Positions 8,543 to 17,991 of a DNA stretch of 64,000 bases are shown here, one piece after another. The position numbers and the translations under genes were made by a program. Every line of letters starts with the position of its first letter. The stretch's first letter is position 1. A model generated the notes under the pieces. The model had not been told where the DNA came from. It made no database searches and worked only from the letters and a program-made list of their open reading frames with translations. The stretch comes from Nocardia terrae (GTDB taxonomy: Bacteria; Actinomycetota; Actinomycetes; Mycobacteriales; Mycobacteriaceae), in assembly GCF_009760405.1 (NCBI RefSeq), contig NZ_WRPP01000005.1, positions 496,001 to 560,000 of the forward strand, read 5' to 3'.

Positions 8543-9207
8543 ATCCACCACGTCAATGTGGTTAGGGTGGTGAAGGCGACGATGCCTGAGGCTAGGTACT
8601 GCCAGGAGCGGAACGGGCCGCCGTACGCGCCGACGGTGACAGCCCACCAGAGGGGGACCATGGCGGCGAAACTTCCGTAGATCACGGGTGATTGGGCGAT
8701 CGGCGAACGACGGCGGAGTATCAGCGGAACCACGAAGAGCGGGATGACATACAGGGTTGTCGATGCGAGTGCCTGATAGAGAGGGTCGGCCCAGATCGTC
8801 TTCTGGTACTCCCAGCACAGGATGGCGATGGCGGCGCCGCCGAACAGCAGTGCGTTCCATTGCGCTTGCGTGCCGCGCGGAAGGTATTCCGCGCGGCCGA
8901 CGCGTGACGCCTGCGCGAGAAAGACCAGCTCGATGAGGAACGCGATCAGCAGGCCGAGCCAGAAGAGTTTGAGAAACCAGTGATGGTATCGGTGGAACCA
9001 GGTGTGGAAGCGAACGACGACGCCGAAGTCGTGCGCGAGCCATAAATAGGTGCAGGGCAGCGGGATCGATATCCACCCCTCGCGCCTTGTCATCACGACG
9101 GCCTTCACCATCGCGATGTTCTGCAACACCATCGCCAGCCCGAATCCGATCAGGATCGGTACCGTGTGGTTGTCGATCGCGTCCAAGATGAGTTGGGGGT
9201 CGTACAT
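8485..9207 (-). CDS. Seven-helix membrane protein at the end of the Mce block, function unknown
   Basis: A 240-residue protein with seven predicted hydrophobic segments, spaced evenly from near the N-terminus to about residue 225, and no large soluble domain. Trp-rich loops (LWLAHDFG, CWEYQKTIW, WWAVTVGAYGG) carry the few charged residues. Size, seven helices and the buried Glu/Asp recall the Pyr4-type integral-membrane terpene cyclases, but this is a resemblance of layout only. It follows mceG by 1 bp, so it is probably co-transcribed with the Mce transporter genes. It overlaps the 3' end of mmpL. Confidence 0.75.
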   Translation of the reverse strand: MYDPQLILDAIDNHTVPILIGFGLAMVLQNIAMVKAVVMTRREGWISIPLPCTYLWLAHDFGVVVRFHTWFHRYHHWFLKLFWLGLLIAFLIELVFLAQASRVGRAEYLPRGTQAQWNALLFGGAAIAILCWEYQKTIWADPLYQALASTTLYVIPLFVVPLILRRRSPIAQSPVIYGSFAAMVPLWWAVTVGAYGGPFRSWQYLASGIVAFTTLTTLTWWIHRLRSTEPVPRPTLCDVR

Positions 9208-9208
9208 C

Positions 9209-10198
9209 TCAAACTCGGGATCCGGTGTCCAGACTGTCCTCGATTGCCTTCTGCGCCGCGGGCGGGAGCGTATGCATCATTTCGCGGACGCGTATATGCC
9301 GGCGATGCTCAGCCTCGCGCGGGGGCATACCGGGGGTGGCCCGCATCTGCGGGATGATGCCCTCGACCTCTTCCGCACCGCCGGCGTGGTGACCGGCGTC
9401 GAACATGGCCTGTTCCCGGGCCATCTGCGACTCGTCCTTTTCTTCCGACATACCGATCGGGCCCTGCATACGGCCGTTGAGGAACTGCTTGACCACCGGC
9501 TCCTCCGAGGTCAACAGAACCTCCCTCGGACCGAACATCACCAACTGACGGCGGAACAGCATGCCGATGTTGTCCGGCACGGTCCGCGCCAGATTGATGT
9601 TGTGGGTGACGATCAGGATCGTCGCGTCGATCTGCGCGTTGATATCGATCAACAACTGGGCCAAGTACGACGTGCGCACCGGATCCAGACCCGAGTCCGG
9701 TTCGTCGACCAGGATGATCTGCGGGTCCAGCACCAGCGCGCGGGCCAGACCGGCGCGCTTGCGCATACCACCGGAGATCTCACCTGGCAGCTTCCCCTCA
9801 GCGCCCAGCAGACCGGTCAATTCGAGCTTCTCCATGACGATCTTCTTGATCTCGGATTCGCTCTTCTTGGTGTGCTCGCGCAACGGGAAGGCCGTGTTGT
9901 CGAACAGATTCATGGACCCGAACAGCGCGCCGTCCTGAAAGAGGACGCCGAACAGCTTGCGGATCTCGTAGAGCTGTTTGCTCGAGCAGGTCATGATGTC
10001 GGTGCCGTCGATGAAGATCGAGCCCTGTTCCGGGCGCAGCAGACCGATCAACGACTTCAGAAACACCGACTTACCGGTACCGGACGGGCCAAGCAGAGCG
10101 CTCACCTCACCCCGCGGCAGCGTGAGACTGACGTCCTGCCAAATACGTTGCGAACCAAATGACTTCGTGATGCCCTCGGTCCTGACCTCGACGCCCAT
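9209..10198 (-). CDS. mceG: MceG-type ATPase of the Mce lipid importer (Mkl/MlaF family)
   Basis: A 329-residue ABC ATPase that should power the YrbEA/YrbEB permease. Walker A is GPSGTGKS (residues 37-44), the signature is ISGGMRKRAGLARAL, Walker B is IILVDEPDSGLDP and the switch His is in IVTHN. A C-terminal extension of about 80 residues, rich in Glu/Met/His, follows the ATPase core, as in mycobacterial MceG. In mycobacteria the gene is usually unlinked to mce loci; here it lies directly downstream of the Mce-associated gene, so this transporter appears to carry its own ATPase. Confidence 0.93.
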   Translation of the reverse strand: MGVEVRTEGITKSFGSQRIWQDVSLTLPRGEVSALLGPSGTGKSVFLKSLIGLLRPEQGSIFIDGTDIMTCSSKQLYEIRKLFGVLFQDGALFGSMNLFDNTAFPLREHTKKSESEIKKIVMEKLELTGLLGAEGKLPGEISGGMRKRAGLARALVLDPQIILVDEPDSGLDPVRTSYLAQLLIDINAQIDATILIVTHNINLARTVPDNIGMLFRRQLVMFGPREVLLTSEEPVVKQFLNGRMQGPIGMSEEKDESQMAREQAMFDAGHHAGGAEEVEGIIPQMRATPGMPPREAEHRRHIRVREMMHTLPPAAQKAIEDSLDTGSRV

Positions 10199-10234
10199 AT
10201 CTTTGTCTCCCTCGGTGTTCGATGGCTAGGCGCG

Positions 10235-10942
10235 TCACTTCGACGCGGGGGCCGCAGCCGGGGCGGGGGCCGACTTCGGGGACAGAGCCGAGTCGATCCC
10301 GCCGATGTTCGTGATGGACCAGTTGTTCCGGCTATCGACCGTCAACTGGTAGGTGGCGGTCGAATTGATGCCGTCGGCGGCCTGCGTGTTCTTGGTCAGC
10401 ACGCTCACGAAGCAGTCGATGGAGTAGGCGCCGTTGGACTCCGAAAGCACTTTCGCTGCAATCGGTTTCGCGGTAGACACCCACTGCAGCGGCGTGATGA
10501 TCTGCTCCATCGAGGCAGCTGCCTGAGTCAGCCGGTTGGACAGCTCCGGGCTGGTGCCCTTGGTCAGGCGCCCGCGCCAGGAAGCCAAATCGTGGAAGTC
10601 CATCTCGGCCGCGCCGGTCGCGTAGTCGAGGGCGATCTGTTCGGCGTGGGCGCGACCGGCCGCGTCGGCGTGCAGGTTGTTCAGATCGGTCGACTTCGCG
10701 TGTAGTTGCCACCCGAGCGCACCGACCGCCGCTGTCACCGCGACCGCGGCGACAGCGGCGACGATCGTCTTCAGCTTGATCGTGGACTCCCCCGCGTTCC
10801 GGCCACGACTGAGCACGCCGCCGACGATCGAGGCCCGGCCACGCACCGCGCGTGCCGGAATTTCGGGCGCGGATTCCGTCTCGGTTTCCGTCGCGATATC
10901 TGCGTCCTGCGGTACTTCGAGAACTTCGGATTTACTGGACAT
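10235..10942 (-). CDS. Mce-associated membrane protein (Mas/Mam type)
   Basis: A 235-residue protein with a basic, disordered N-terminus, one transmembrane helix (about residues 58-77, IVAAVAAVAVTAAVGALGW) and an extracytoplasmic domain of the small barrel fold typical of Mce-associated proteins, ending in an Ala/Pro-rich tail. Such proteins stabilise or assemble Mce complexes in mycobacteria. It lies 63 bp after mceF and 36 bp before mceG in the same orientation. No catalytic motif is visible. Confidence 0.85.
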   Translation of the reverse strand: MSSKSEVLEVPQDADIATETETESAPEIPARAVRGRASIVGGVLSRGRNAGESTIKLKTIVAAVAAVAVTAAVGALGWQLHAKSTDLNNLHADAAGRAHAEQIALDYATGAAEMDFHDLASWRGRLTKGTSPELSNRLTQAAASMEQIITPLQWVSTAKPIAAKVLSESNGAYSIDCFVSVLTKNTQAADGINSTATYQLTVDSRNNWSITNIGGIDSALSPKSAPAPAAAPASK

Positions 10943-11005
10943 TGTTCTTCGCTTTCATCGAGAGAGATGGACTGACTTTCCGAAATTGCATGTGTGGAAG
11001 CAGAT

Positions 11006-11968
11006 TCACCTCCCCGGAGTCCGGACGTGGACGGTGACCGAGTCACCCGAGTCCGTCGCCGCGAGCGCGCTGTCGAGCAGTTGTGGGATCGGGACGGTCT
11101 GCATCGCTGCGGCGCCGGCCCGCACACCGGGCAGCAGATCGACGCCCAGTATGTTGAGATCCTTCGCGGTCTTGTCGAGGAACGCCTGCAATTGATCGAG
11201 CAGCGGCCCTGCGCCGTCCTGGATGCCCACTGGCAGTGGGCCGAAGTTGACCCCCCAATAGAAGTGATTGAACAAATCGCCGAACTCGGTCCCGAACGGA
11301 AGAATGGTCGGTGTGGTGCCTGCCAGATCTCCCGGTACCGAGGAGCTCATCAGCAGTAGCGGCTGCATGGCGTTGAAGAATTTGGTCAGGTTGTCGGCTT
11401 GGTTGGTGACCGCGGATGCCAGCAGTTCCCCTGCGTGGTTGAGGTTTCCGAGCACTTGCGCATCGTCGGGAAGCGCGATGTTCATCGTTTCGAAGATCTC
11501 CCGCACACGGTCCGGATCGACCTGTCGCAGCATGAGGGTGAATCGCTTCGATAGTTCCTGGAAGGAGGTCGGCACGCTCACCTGAGCCTGCTCGATCGCG
11601 GCATGATCCCCGAGGTACGGGCCGGACTCCGTTGTCGGCAGGATCGCCAGGTAGGACTCGCCGAGCGCCGAGAGATTGTCCAGGCGAAAAGTGCTGGTCG
11701 CCGGGATCTGGTACGACTTGTCGTAATCCCAGGAAACCTTGACCCCGTCGGCCGAGGAACCGACGCCGGTGATGTGACCTATCGGGATACCACGCATCAA
11801 TACCCTGGAGCCGACAACCAATCCGTTGGTGTCGGGGACGTTCAGGCTGGCGGTCTTCACATGCTCGAGGGGCGCGGTCTGCAGGCCGAGCCGATCCATG
11901 TAGAAGAACGACGCCGCGGCCATTCCGGCCATCGCGAGCACGGAGATCTTCGTCCGGCTGATGATCAT
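11006..11968 (-). CDS. mceF: MceF-type Mce family protein
   Basis: A 320-residue Mce protein with an N-terminal membrane anchor (about residues 8-24), an MlaD/Mce domain (about 35-115; VGSRVLMRGIPIGHITGV is the conserved core) and a long helical domain that should form part of the lipid-conducting tube. It is last in the six-gene mce series. Its ATG overlaps the mceE stop as ATGA, indicating translational coupling. The letter follows the conserved gene order. Confidence 0.92.
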   Translation of the reverse strand: MIISRTKISVLAMAGMAAASFFYMDRLGLQTAPLEHVKTASLNVPDTNGLVVGSRVLMRGIPIGHITGVGSSADGVKVSWDYDKSYQIPATSTFRLDNLSALGESYLAILPTTESGPYLGDHAAIEQAQVSVPTSFQELSKRFTLMLRQVDPDRVREIFETMNIALPDDAQVLGNLNHAGELLASAVTNQADNLTKFFNAMQPLLLMSSSVPGDLAGTTPTILPFGTEFGDLFNHFYWGVNFGPLPVGIQDGAGPLLDQLQAFLDKTAKDLNILGVDLLPGVRAGAAAMQTVPIPQLLDSALAATDSGDSVTVHVRTPGR

Positions 11969-12984
11969 TTCACCGCTCCCAGCATGCGCAGGATGTTCTC
12001 GACATCGCCGATGACCTGATCTCCGTTCGCCGCTTGCACCGAGCGGACATTCACACCCGGATGCTGAATGAACGGCAGCACCGTATTACGCAGGAAGGCC
12101 GACAATTTCTCCGTCGTCCCCGCCCCGGCATCCCAACTGGACCGGATAGTCTGGCCCGCGTCGGCCAGTGAGTTCAGCATGGGAACCATCCAGAGACCAC
12201 CCTCGAAGATGCTGCCGATCGAAGGCAGCACGACGGCGATGTAGCCGACGAAATCGTGCGACCACTCCCGCCAGTACAAGGTCCCGGTGTGTGTCGAGTC
12301 GTCGCCGAACATCAGCGCCAGGGCGTCTGTCCGGCGGTCCACCGAGACAGCGGTGTCGCCGATGCCGTTCAGCATCCGATCGATCTCGCCTTTGTGCTGG
12401 GACAGATCTCGCAGATCGGTAGAGACGACCGAGGCCAGGTTCCGGACATCCGGCACGGCGGGCATCACCTTGTTGATGCGGCTCATCGTGTCCTCGACCT
12501 TCTGGATGCTGCCGCCGTTGACGAAGTAGGCGAGCACCGCCATGGTGTCTTCCAGCTGCGGTGGCGCGGTCGTCTGGGTGACGGGCACCGTGCTGCCGGG
12601 TTTCAGATATCCCGCCGGAGCCGCGGTCGAGTCCTCCTCGAGCGCGATGTAGGGATCGCCGAGCAGGGTGTCCTGGCGGATCACACCGCGGACATCGACG
12701 GGGATGTTCGCGTCGGACTTCACGTTCACCGTCACCTCGACCGCGTCACCCCCGACCGCGACGTCCCCGACCTGGCCCACCCGCAGCCCGTTCAACATGA
12801 CATCTGCCCCGGCGGGCAGGTTCAGGGCACTGGCGAATCGCATGGTGATGTCGTAACCCCCACGGACACCGCCGTTCACCGAAGGCAGATCGTTCGGTCC
12901 CAGCGAGCAGGATGTCGTTGCCATGACGGCGCAGCACAGCGTGATCGCGCTGGCTCCGGTCTTGAGCCTGGTCGAGAGTTTCAT
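11965..12984 (-). CDS. mceE: MceE-type Mce lipoprotein
   Basis: A 339-residue Mce protein whose N-terminus (MKLSTRLKTGASAIT) is followed by a lipobox-like TTSC, so it should be a lipoprotein, as MceE proteins usually are. The Mce core (ADVMLNGLRVGQVGDV) and a helical domain follow. The frame is open far upstream, but ATG 12984 is supported by the ATGA overlap with mceD and by the signal peptide starting there. Expected to join the hexameric Mce tube outside the membrane. Confidence 0.92.
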   Translation of the reverse strand: MKLSTRLKTGASAITLCCAVMATTSCSLGPNDLPSVNGGVRGGYDITMRFASALNLPAGADVMLNGLRVGQVGDVAVGGDAVEVTVNVKSDANIPVDVRGVIRQDTLLGDPYIALEEDSTAAPAGYLKPGSTVPVTQTTAPPQLEDTMAVLAYFVNGGSIQKVEDTMSRINKVMPAVPDVRNLASVVSTDLRDLSQHKGEIDRMLNGIGDTAVSVDRRTDALALMFGDDSTHTGTLYWREWSHDFVGYIAVVLPSIGSIFEGGLWMVPMLNSLADAGQTIRSSWDAGAGTTEKLSAFLRNTVLPFIQHPGVNVRSVQAANGDQVIGDVENILRMLGAVK

Positions 12985-14015
12985 CGGTTGCCTTTCGCCA
13001 CGACCATGTCCAGAATCCCGGTGACCGGCACGGGCGCCCCGGTGCCGACATCCACGGTGGGCGGCTGGTAGGTCAAGGTCGGACCGTCCGGGCCCGCGGA
13101 CTGCTGCCGCAGCATCGCGGCGACCGGTGGTATCGAATCCAGGAGGCTCGCAAGATCTTTCGATCGTGTCGCGGCGAGGTGGATCACGTCGGCGACACCG
13201 CCTTGCATCAGTGGCCACAGCATGTCGCCGTAGTTGCGCTGCACGTTGTAGAGCACGGCGATCAAGGTGGCTACGCCGTCGAGAAGCTTGATGGTGCCCG
13301 GCCATAGGTTGACTCCGGCGGCGACCACATCGGGCAATTGGTCGAGGATGGAGCTGATAGTCGACCAGCGCTGCAGAGCCTCATCGGTGAGCGGCGCCAT
13401 ATCGAGGATGCTCGAGCCGATGTCGGAGATCAGTTGGTCCGGACTCGTCGCCGCACTCGCGGCGTGCCGCATCATGGCGCTGGCGTTCTCGCCTTGTCCC
13501 CGCAGCGCGTTGTCGAAACCACTGATGGCCTGCTGGAGACTCTGGGAGCCCTTCTCCGGTGCCATCGCGTCGATGAAATCGGCGGCGGATCCGGCGATTT
13601 GCGAAATGCTCTTCGGAGTGAAGCTGTGCGCCACCGGAATACAGCCGCCGGGCTTCAGTTCCGGCCCCGATTCGTAATTTCCGACCAACTCGACGGTCCG
13701 GTCCGCCAGCAGGGACTTGGAACGGGTGACCGCCTTCACATCGGCCGGGTAGCGGCGGCCGGAATCGAGTGAGAACGTGACCTCCACATGGTCACCAGCG
13801 GGCCGGACCTTCGATACGCTGCCCACTCGATATCCCATCTGAGTGACAGGGTTGCCGGGGTAGACGCCGATAGCGTCGGGCATATCCGCGCAATAGCCGG
13901 TCGAGCTGTCCGGCGAGACGTCGCTGGCGACCACCACGCCGGCGCCGCCGACGATGACCGCTGTGACGGTGGCGGTGGCAGCGATGCCGATCAGTTTCTT
14001 TCGGTTCTTGGTCAT
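12981..14015 (-). CDS. mceD: MceD-type Mce family protein
   Basis: A 344-residue Mce protein with a single N-terminal hydrophobic helix (about residues 9-30), an Mce domain centred on NPVTQMGYRVGSVSKV and an extended helical region. Two Cys (GYCADM and GGCIPV) flank the domain and could form a disulfide. Start 14015 is 1 bp after the mceC stop. The name follows position in the conserved order. Confidence 0.92.
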   Translation of the reverse strand: MTKNRKKLIGIAATATVTAVIVGGAGVVVASDVSPDSSTGYCADMPDAIGVYPGNPVTQMGYRVGSVSKVRPAGDHVEVTFSLDSGRRYPADVKAVTRSKSLLADRTVELVGNYESGPELKPGGCIPVAHSFTPKSISQIAGSAADFIDAMAPEKGSQSLQQAISGFDNALRGQGENASAMMRHAASAATSPDQLISDIGSSILDMAPLTDEALQRWSTISSILDQLPDVVAAGVNLWPGTIKLLDGVATLIAVLYNVQRNYGDMLWPLMQGGVADVIHLAATRSKDLASLLDSIPPVAAMLRQQSAGPDGPTLTYQPPTVDVGTGAPVPVTGILDMVVAKGNR

Positions 14016-14016
14016 G

Positions 14017-15030
14017 TCAGCACGTCCGCCCTGGAATGGGAATGCAGATTCCCGAAGCCAATATCGTTCCGGACCCGATCTCCGCCATCCCGTCCGGTGT
14101 CAACCACGCCGCGAGCCGGTCGCGCAGTTGCTGCAACTGGTCGATGGCCGGACCCATGTGCTGCTGGAAGTCGGCGATCCCGGCGCGCAGCTGCTCGATC
14201 AGCGGCCGCACCTGTGGTTCGTGTTCGAGATAGAAATTCTCGATGGGGATGATCCGGTACACGGTGTCGCCGAGCAGCTCGTATGCCTCGTTGAAACCGG
14301 CATGCGTGTTGTTGTAGGTGGACAGCACGATCTCGACCTGCCGGATCAGTTCGAAGACGAAGTCTCGGCTGGTGTTGAACGTCTGCAGGTACTGTGCGGC
14401 CATGTCCATGACATTCCGGACTTGTTCACGCTGTTCATCCATCACCGTCGCGATGCTGTTCATACCAGCGATCAGCGAACCGACCGAACCCGAATTATGT
14501 TGCAGGGCATCGGCTATCTGGTCGATGTTCGCGTCGATCGGGCCGCCGTTGACCTTGTCGGTGACGTTCGGCGCGGCCTGCAGCACATCACCGATCGAGT
14601 ATGGGACGCTCACCCGATCGGCAGGAATCACCGCACTGCCCAGCGACGCGTTGCCGAGCGGGACGAGGGTGACGGCATACCCGCCGACGGGGGTCAGCAT
14701 CCGCACGTCGACCCGGGTGTCCGAGCCGACGAAGGTGCCGTTGTCGATCTCCGCGTCCACGCGCACCGTCTTCGGTTGAATGGACAGCTTGGTGACCTTG
14801 CCGACAGTGATCCCGGCGACCCGGACCTCCGCGCCGATTCCCACCGACGACGCGTCGGTGGTCTCGAACGCGATGGTCTTGCGCCCGAGCGGGTGCATGT
14901 ACAGCATCGTTGTCGCCGCCAGCGACACGACCGCGACGAGCACGACACCCGCGCCGAGCACAATCTGTGTCCGTCGGCCGTCGGCCGTCAACCCCCAACG
15001 GGCCGCGAATTTCCTCAGTGCGCGTTGCAT
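14017..15030 (-). CDS. mceC: MceC-type Mce family protein
   Basis: A 337-residue Mce protein. A membrane-spanning N-terminus (about residues 21-45, IVLGAGVVLVAVVSLAAT) is followed by an Mce domain (VGIGAEVRVAGITVGKVTKL) and a long helical domain. The 5' end overlaps mceB by 16 bp, so the two are translationally coupled. The extreme C-terminus has two Cys in ASGICIPIPGRTC. Confidence 0.92.
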   Translation of the reverse strand: MQRALRKFAARWGLTADGRRTQIVLGAGVVLVAVVSLAATTMLYMHPLGRKTIAFETTDASSVGIGAEVRVAGITVGKVTKLSIQPKTVRVDAEIDNGTFVGSDTRVDVRMLTPVGGYAVTLVPLGNASLGSAVIPADRVSVPYSIGDVLQAAPNVTDKVNGGPIDANIDQIADALQHNSGSVGSLIAGMNSIATVMDEQREQVRNVMDMAAQYLQTFNTSRDFVFELIRQVEIVLSTYNNTHAGFNEAYELLGDTVYRIIPIENFYLEHEPQVRPLIEQLRAGIADFQQHMGPAIDQLQQLRDRLAAWLTPDGMAEIGSGTILASGICIPIPGRTC

Positions 15031-16028
15031 ACCACGACCTCACTGCCGTTGAGAAGAACCTTGACCGCGGTGGGCAGCGTCGCAACACCGTTGCTGCACT
15101 GCATCGCTCCGGCGGCCGCCGACAGCTGTGGCAACTGCAGGCCCGCAAACGCTCCCGGCAGCAGCCGCAACGCCTCCGCCGCGGCGGGCATCGATGAAAA
15201 CGCCTGCGCCAGTAGTTGATCGATATTCATGTCGTGGGACAGCCCCAGCTCCAGGATCAATCGGTGCACCGGTGCGGTGAACTCGGGGCCGAACACCGCC
15301 GTCTTCTGGAACTGATCGAGCACTGTCATCGCCTGCCCGACGGAATAGCTCAGTGATTGCAAGAAGTCCATGACCTGTGGCGATCGACCGCCCATGGTGT
15401 CGGCGATACGGGACAGGTTCGTCGCCAGGGTCGAGAGGACCTGCTGCCGATCTCGCGCGAGGTCCGCCAGCTGCTGTGCGCTGTCCATCATTGGAGCCAG
15501 CCCACTGCCGTCGCCTTGCAGCAGCGAGATGGCGTTCTGGGTAAAGTTGTTGATCTCGTCGGTGCTCATGGTGCTCAGCACCGGCTGCAGACCGTTGAAC
15601 AGTTGCGTGATATCGAACGACGGCTTGGTCACCGCGGTTGTCAAGTGAGTGACCGGTTTTCCCGGCTGCGCGGGCGGCTCCAGATCGATGTACCGGACAC
15701 CGGTCAAGTTCTGATATTTGACCGCCAGCACGGTGTTCTCGCTGAGCTGGTACCGCTTCTGCAGTGAGAAACCGACCTCGGCGATGCTGCGGCCGCCTTG
15801 GCGGATCAGCTCGATGGATTCGACCTTGCCGACCCGCACCCCTTTGATCCGTATGTCGCCATTGATGTGCAGACCCGACGCATCGGTGAAGTCGGCTGTG
15901 TAGCTATGAGTTTCGCCGTCCACCGGACTCTTGATCGCGTTGACGACGATCACGAGCAACAGCATCGACAACGCAGCGGCGATACCCAGCTTGACCAGGG
16001 TCACGGCCATTTTCACGCGCGGGCTCAT
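15015..16028 (-). CDS. mceB: MceB-type Mce family protein
   Basis: A 337-residue Mce protein. A transmembrane helix (about residues 11-32) precedes an Mce domain (ASGLHINGDIRIKGVRVGKV) and the helical tube-forming part; Cys residues near the C-terminus (AMQCSNG, VVVCNAH) may be paired. ATG 16028 overlaps the mceA stop as ATGA. Part of the Mce importer. Confidence 0.92.
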   Translation of the reverse strand: MSPRVKMAVTLVKLGIAAALSMLLLVIVVNAIKSPVDGETHSYTADFTDASGLHINGDIRIKGVRVGKVESIELIRQGGRSIAEVGFSLQKRYQLSENTVLAVKYQNLTGVRYIDLEPPAQPGKPVTHLTTAVTKPSFDITQLFNGLQPVLSTMSTDEINNFTQNAISLLQGDGSGLAPMMDSAQQLADLARDRQQVLSTLATNLSRIADTMGGRSPQVMDFLQSLSYSVGQAMTVLDQFQKTAVFGPEFTAPVHRLILELGLSHDMNIDQLLAQAFSSMPAAAEALRLLPGAFAGLQLPQLSAAAGAMQCSNGVATLPTAVKVLLNGSEVVVCNAH

Positions 16029-17113
16029 CGGGGCACCTCCTGCTGCGGAGCGGTCGGGAGACCGGTCGCCGCCAGCGGCGCGGCCAGGGCGGGCAGCTCG
16101 TCCAGGATGACCCGGAGATTGAGCGTCTTTCCGTCGTCGGTCCCGGAAAACGCGCTGTTGTACCGGTCGGCCAGCATGCCGAGCTTGCCGACCGCGGCGC
16201 CTCCGTCGAGCAGATGCGGCAGCGCGTCCGTCATGGCCTGCACCAGCGCGGTCACCGGCGGCAATTCCGTTCCGTGTGAGGCCAAGAGATGCCCCGCTTT
16301 TCCGAACAGACTGTTCGCCGCCTGGTCCAGACCTTCGCCCGACCTTTTCATCATCTCGTCGTCGACACCCCAGCTGCCGTCGGGCCGGTGATTGAACTTG
16401 GTGTCGAACAGCGCGTACAACGCCTGAATGGCCTGGTCGCTGAAGCCCGGCAACACCGCCAGGATGTCATCCGCGCGGCCAAGCAGTTCGCTCGGAAAAG
16501 CCTGTTGTGCCTTCGCAACCCGATCAGCGAAGACGATGCCGGTCTGGATCAGCGGGGTCAGCCCGTCGGTGTAGCGGATGACCTTGTTCAGGGCCGTGAT
16601 CATCGACTCCGTGAGGGTGCCGTCGATGGTGTGCGACCCCTGCTCCAGCATGGTCGACATGGTGTAGTCGCCCACCGAAGTACGGTCGAGCACCCGGTCG
16701 GCGACCAAGGCGCCGCCTCCGGGATTGCCCACCAGATTCACCGCCGCAATTCCGAAATAGTTCAGCGGCCGGAAGTCCACGTCGAACGAGTCGGTCAATC
16801 CACGAATTTCGCTCGGCCGCAGGGACAAACGCATACGCACCGACCGATTTCCGGTCTTGTCCAGACCGACGATCTCGCCGACCTCGACGCCCCGCAGAAT
16901 CACCTTGGAGCCGACGCCGACGCCCGGACCCACGAATGGCACGTCGACGCTGAGCGGCAACCCGTCCGGCTTCTCGTATCGGGGACGAACCCACACCACC
17001 GCGATGATCGCGACGATCACCACCACGATCACTACGGCCGCGGTCAGATTCACGACTTTCGCCTGACGCCCGTCGGTACCGCGGAGGAAGTCTTGATTTC
17101 TCGTCTTGCTCAT
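16025..17113 (-). CDS. mceA: MceA-type Mce family protein
   Basis: A 362-residue Mce protein, first of the six, with a strongly hydrophobic helix (about residues 24-43, VVIVVVIVAIIAVVWV), an Mce domain (VGVGSKVILRGVEVGEIVGL) and a helical C-terminal domain. It starts 4 bp after the yrbEB stop, so it is co-transcribed with the permease genes. Expected to anchor the tube to the permease. Confidence 0.93.
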   Translation of the reverse strand: MSKTRNQDFLRGTDGRQAKVVNLTAAVVIVVVIVAIIAVVWVRPRYEKPDGLPLSVDVPFVGPGVGVGSKVILRGVEVGEIVGLDKTGNRSVRMRLSLRPSEIRGLTDSFDVDFRPLNYFGIAAVNLVGNPGGGALVADRVLDRTSVGDYTMSTMLEQGSHTIDGTLTESMITALNKVIRYTDGLTPLIQTGIVFADRVAKAQQAFPSELLGRADDILAVLPGFSDQAIQALYALFDTKFNHRPDGSWGVDDEMMKRSGEGLDQAANSLFGKAGHLLASHGTELPPVTALVQAMTDALPHLLDGGAAVGKLGMLADRYNSAFSGTDDGKTLNLRVILDELPALAAPLAATGLPTAPQQEVPR

Positions 17114-17117
17114 GGCC

Positions 17118-17987
17118 TCATCCTTTGAAGGTCAGAACCGGGCTCAGGCCCCAGATCGCCACGGTCATACAGAAATTCAGCACCACGATCGCGACCAGGC
17201 TCGCCCGGATCGCCCGGCCCGAGGCCTGTCCGACGCCCGCCGGGCCGCCGCTGGCGAAATATCCGTAATAGCAATGGATGAGCGTCACCACCGCGCAGAA
17301 CGTGAGGGTCTTCAGCACCGAGGCGCCCAGGTCCGGCCAATTCAGGAACTGCGCGAAATAGTGGTCGTAGGTACCGTGGGGCTGCCGGTCGAAGACCTTC
17401 ACGATGAGACCGCCGGTGAAGAAGCTGACCACCAGCGCCATCAGATATCCGGGCAGCACCACCAGCATCCCGCCGATCAGCCTGGTGCCGACCACGAACG
17501 GAATCGCTTGCAGGCCCATGGATTCGGTGGCGTCGATCTCCTCGGAGATGCGCATGGCGCCGATCTCCGCGGTCATGCGGCAGCCGGCTTGGGCGGCGAA
17601 GCCGATGCCGGTGATGATCGGCGCGATCACCCGGATGTTTCCGAACGATCCGATGATGCCGGTCAGCGGGCCGAAGCCGAGCAGATCCAGCGCCATGAAC
17701 GCCTCGATCGCGACGACGGCGCCGACGGCGACGCCCAGGAAGAACATCAGGCTCACCACGCCGCCGTCGACGACCAGCGACCCGCTGCCCCACGCCATGC
17801 TGTTCATCGTTTTCCAGGTGGCCTGGCGGTAATGGCGGACCGTCTTGGGTAGCAAGTACAGTGTCTTGCCGACGAATAGGGTCACCTGACCGATTTCGCC
17901 GGCCATTTCGGAAACGCCGCGGCCGATCGCGCGCACCGGCGTCATCAGCATCGACGGTACGGGCGAATGCTTCGAGGGAATACTCAT
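17118..17987 (-). CDS. yrbEB: YrbEB-type permease subunit of the Mce importer (MlaE family)
   Basis: A 289-residue MlaE-family membrane protein with five to six helices. The conserved cytoplasmic coupling segment is AEIGAMRISEEIDATESMG (near residues 140-158), which contacts the MceG ATPase. It pairs with YrbEA as the permease heterodimer. Its ATG is 4 bp downstream of the yrbEA stop. Confidence 0.93.
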   Translation of the reverse strand: MSIPSKHSPVPSMLMTPVRAIGRGVSEMAGEIGQVTLFVGKTLYLLPKTVRHYRQATWKTMNSMAWGSGSLVVDGGVVSLMFFLGVAVGAVVAIEAFMALDLLGFGPLTGIIGSFGNIRVIAPIITGIGFAAQAGCRMTAEIGAMRISEEIDATESMGLQAIPFVVGTRLIGGMLVVLPGYLMALVVSFFTGGLIVKVFDRQPHGTYDHYFAQFLNWPDLGASVLKTLTFCAVVTLIHCYYGYFASGGPAGVGQASGRAIRASLVAIVVLNFCMTVAIWGLSPVLTFKG

Positions 17988-17991
17988 GCCA

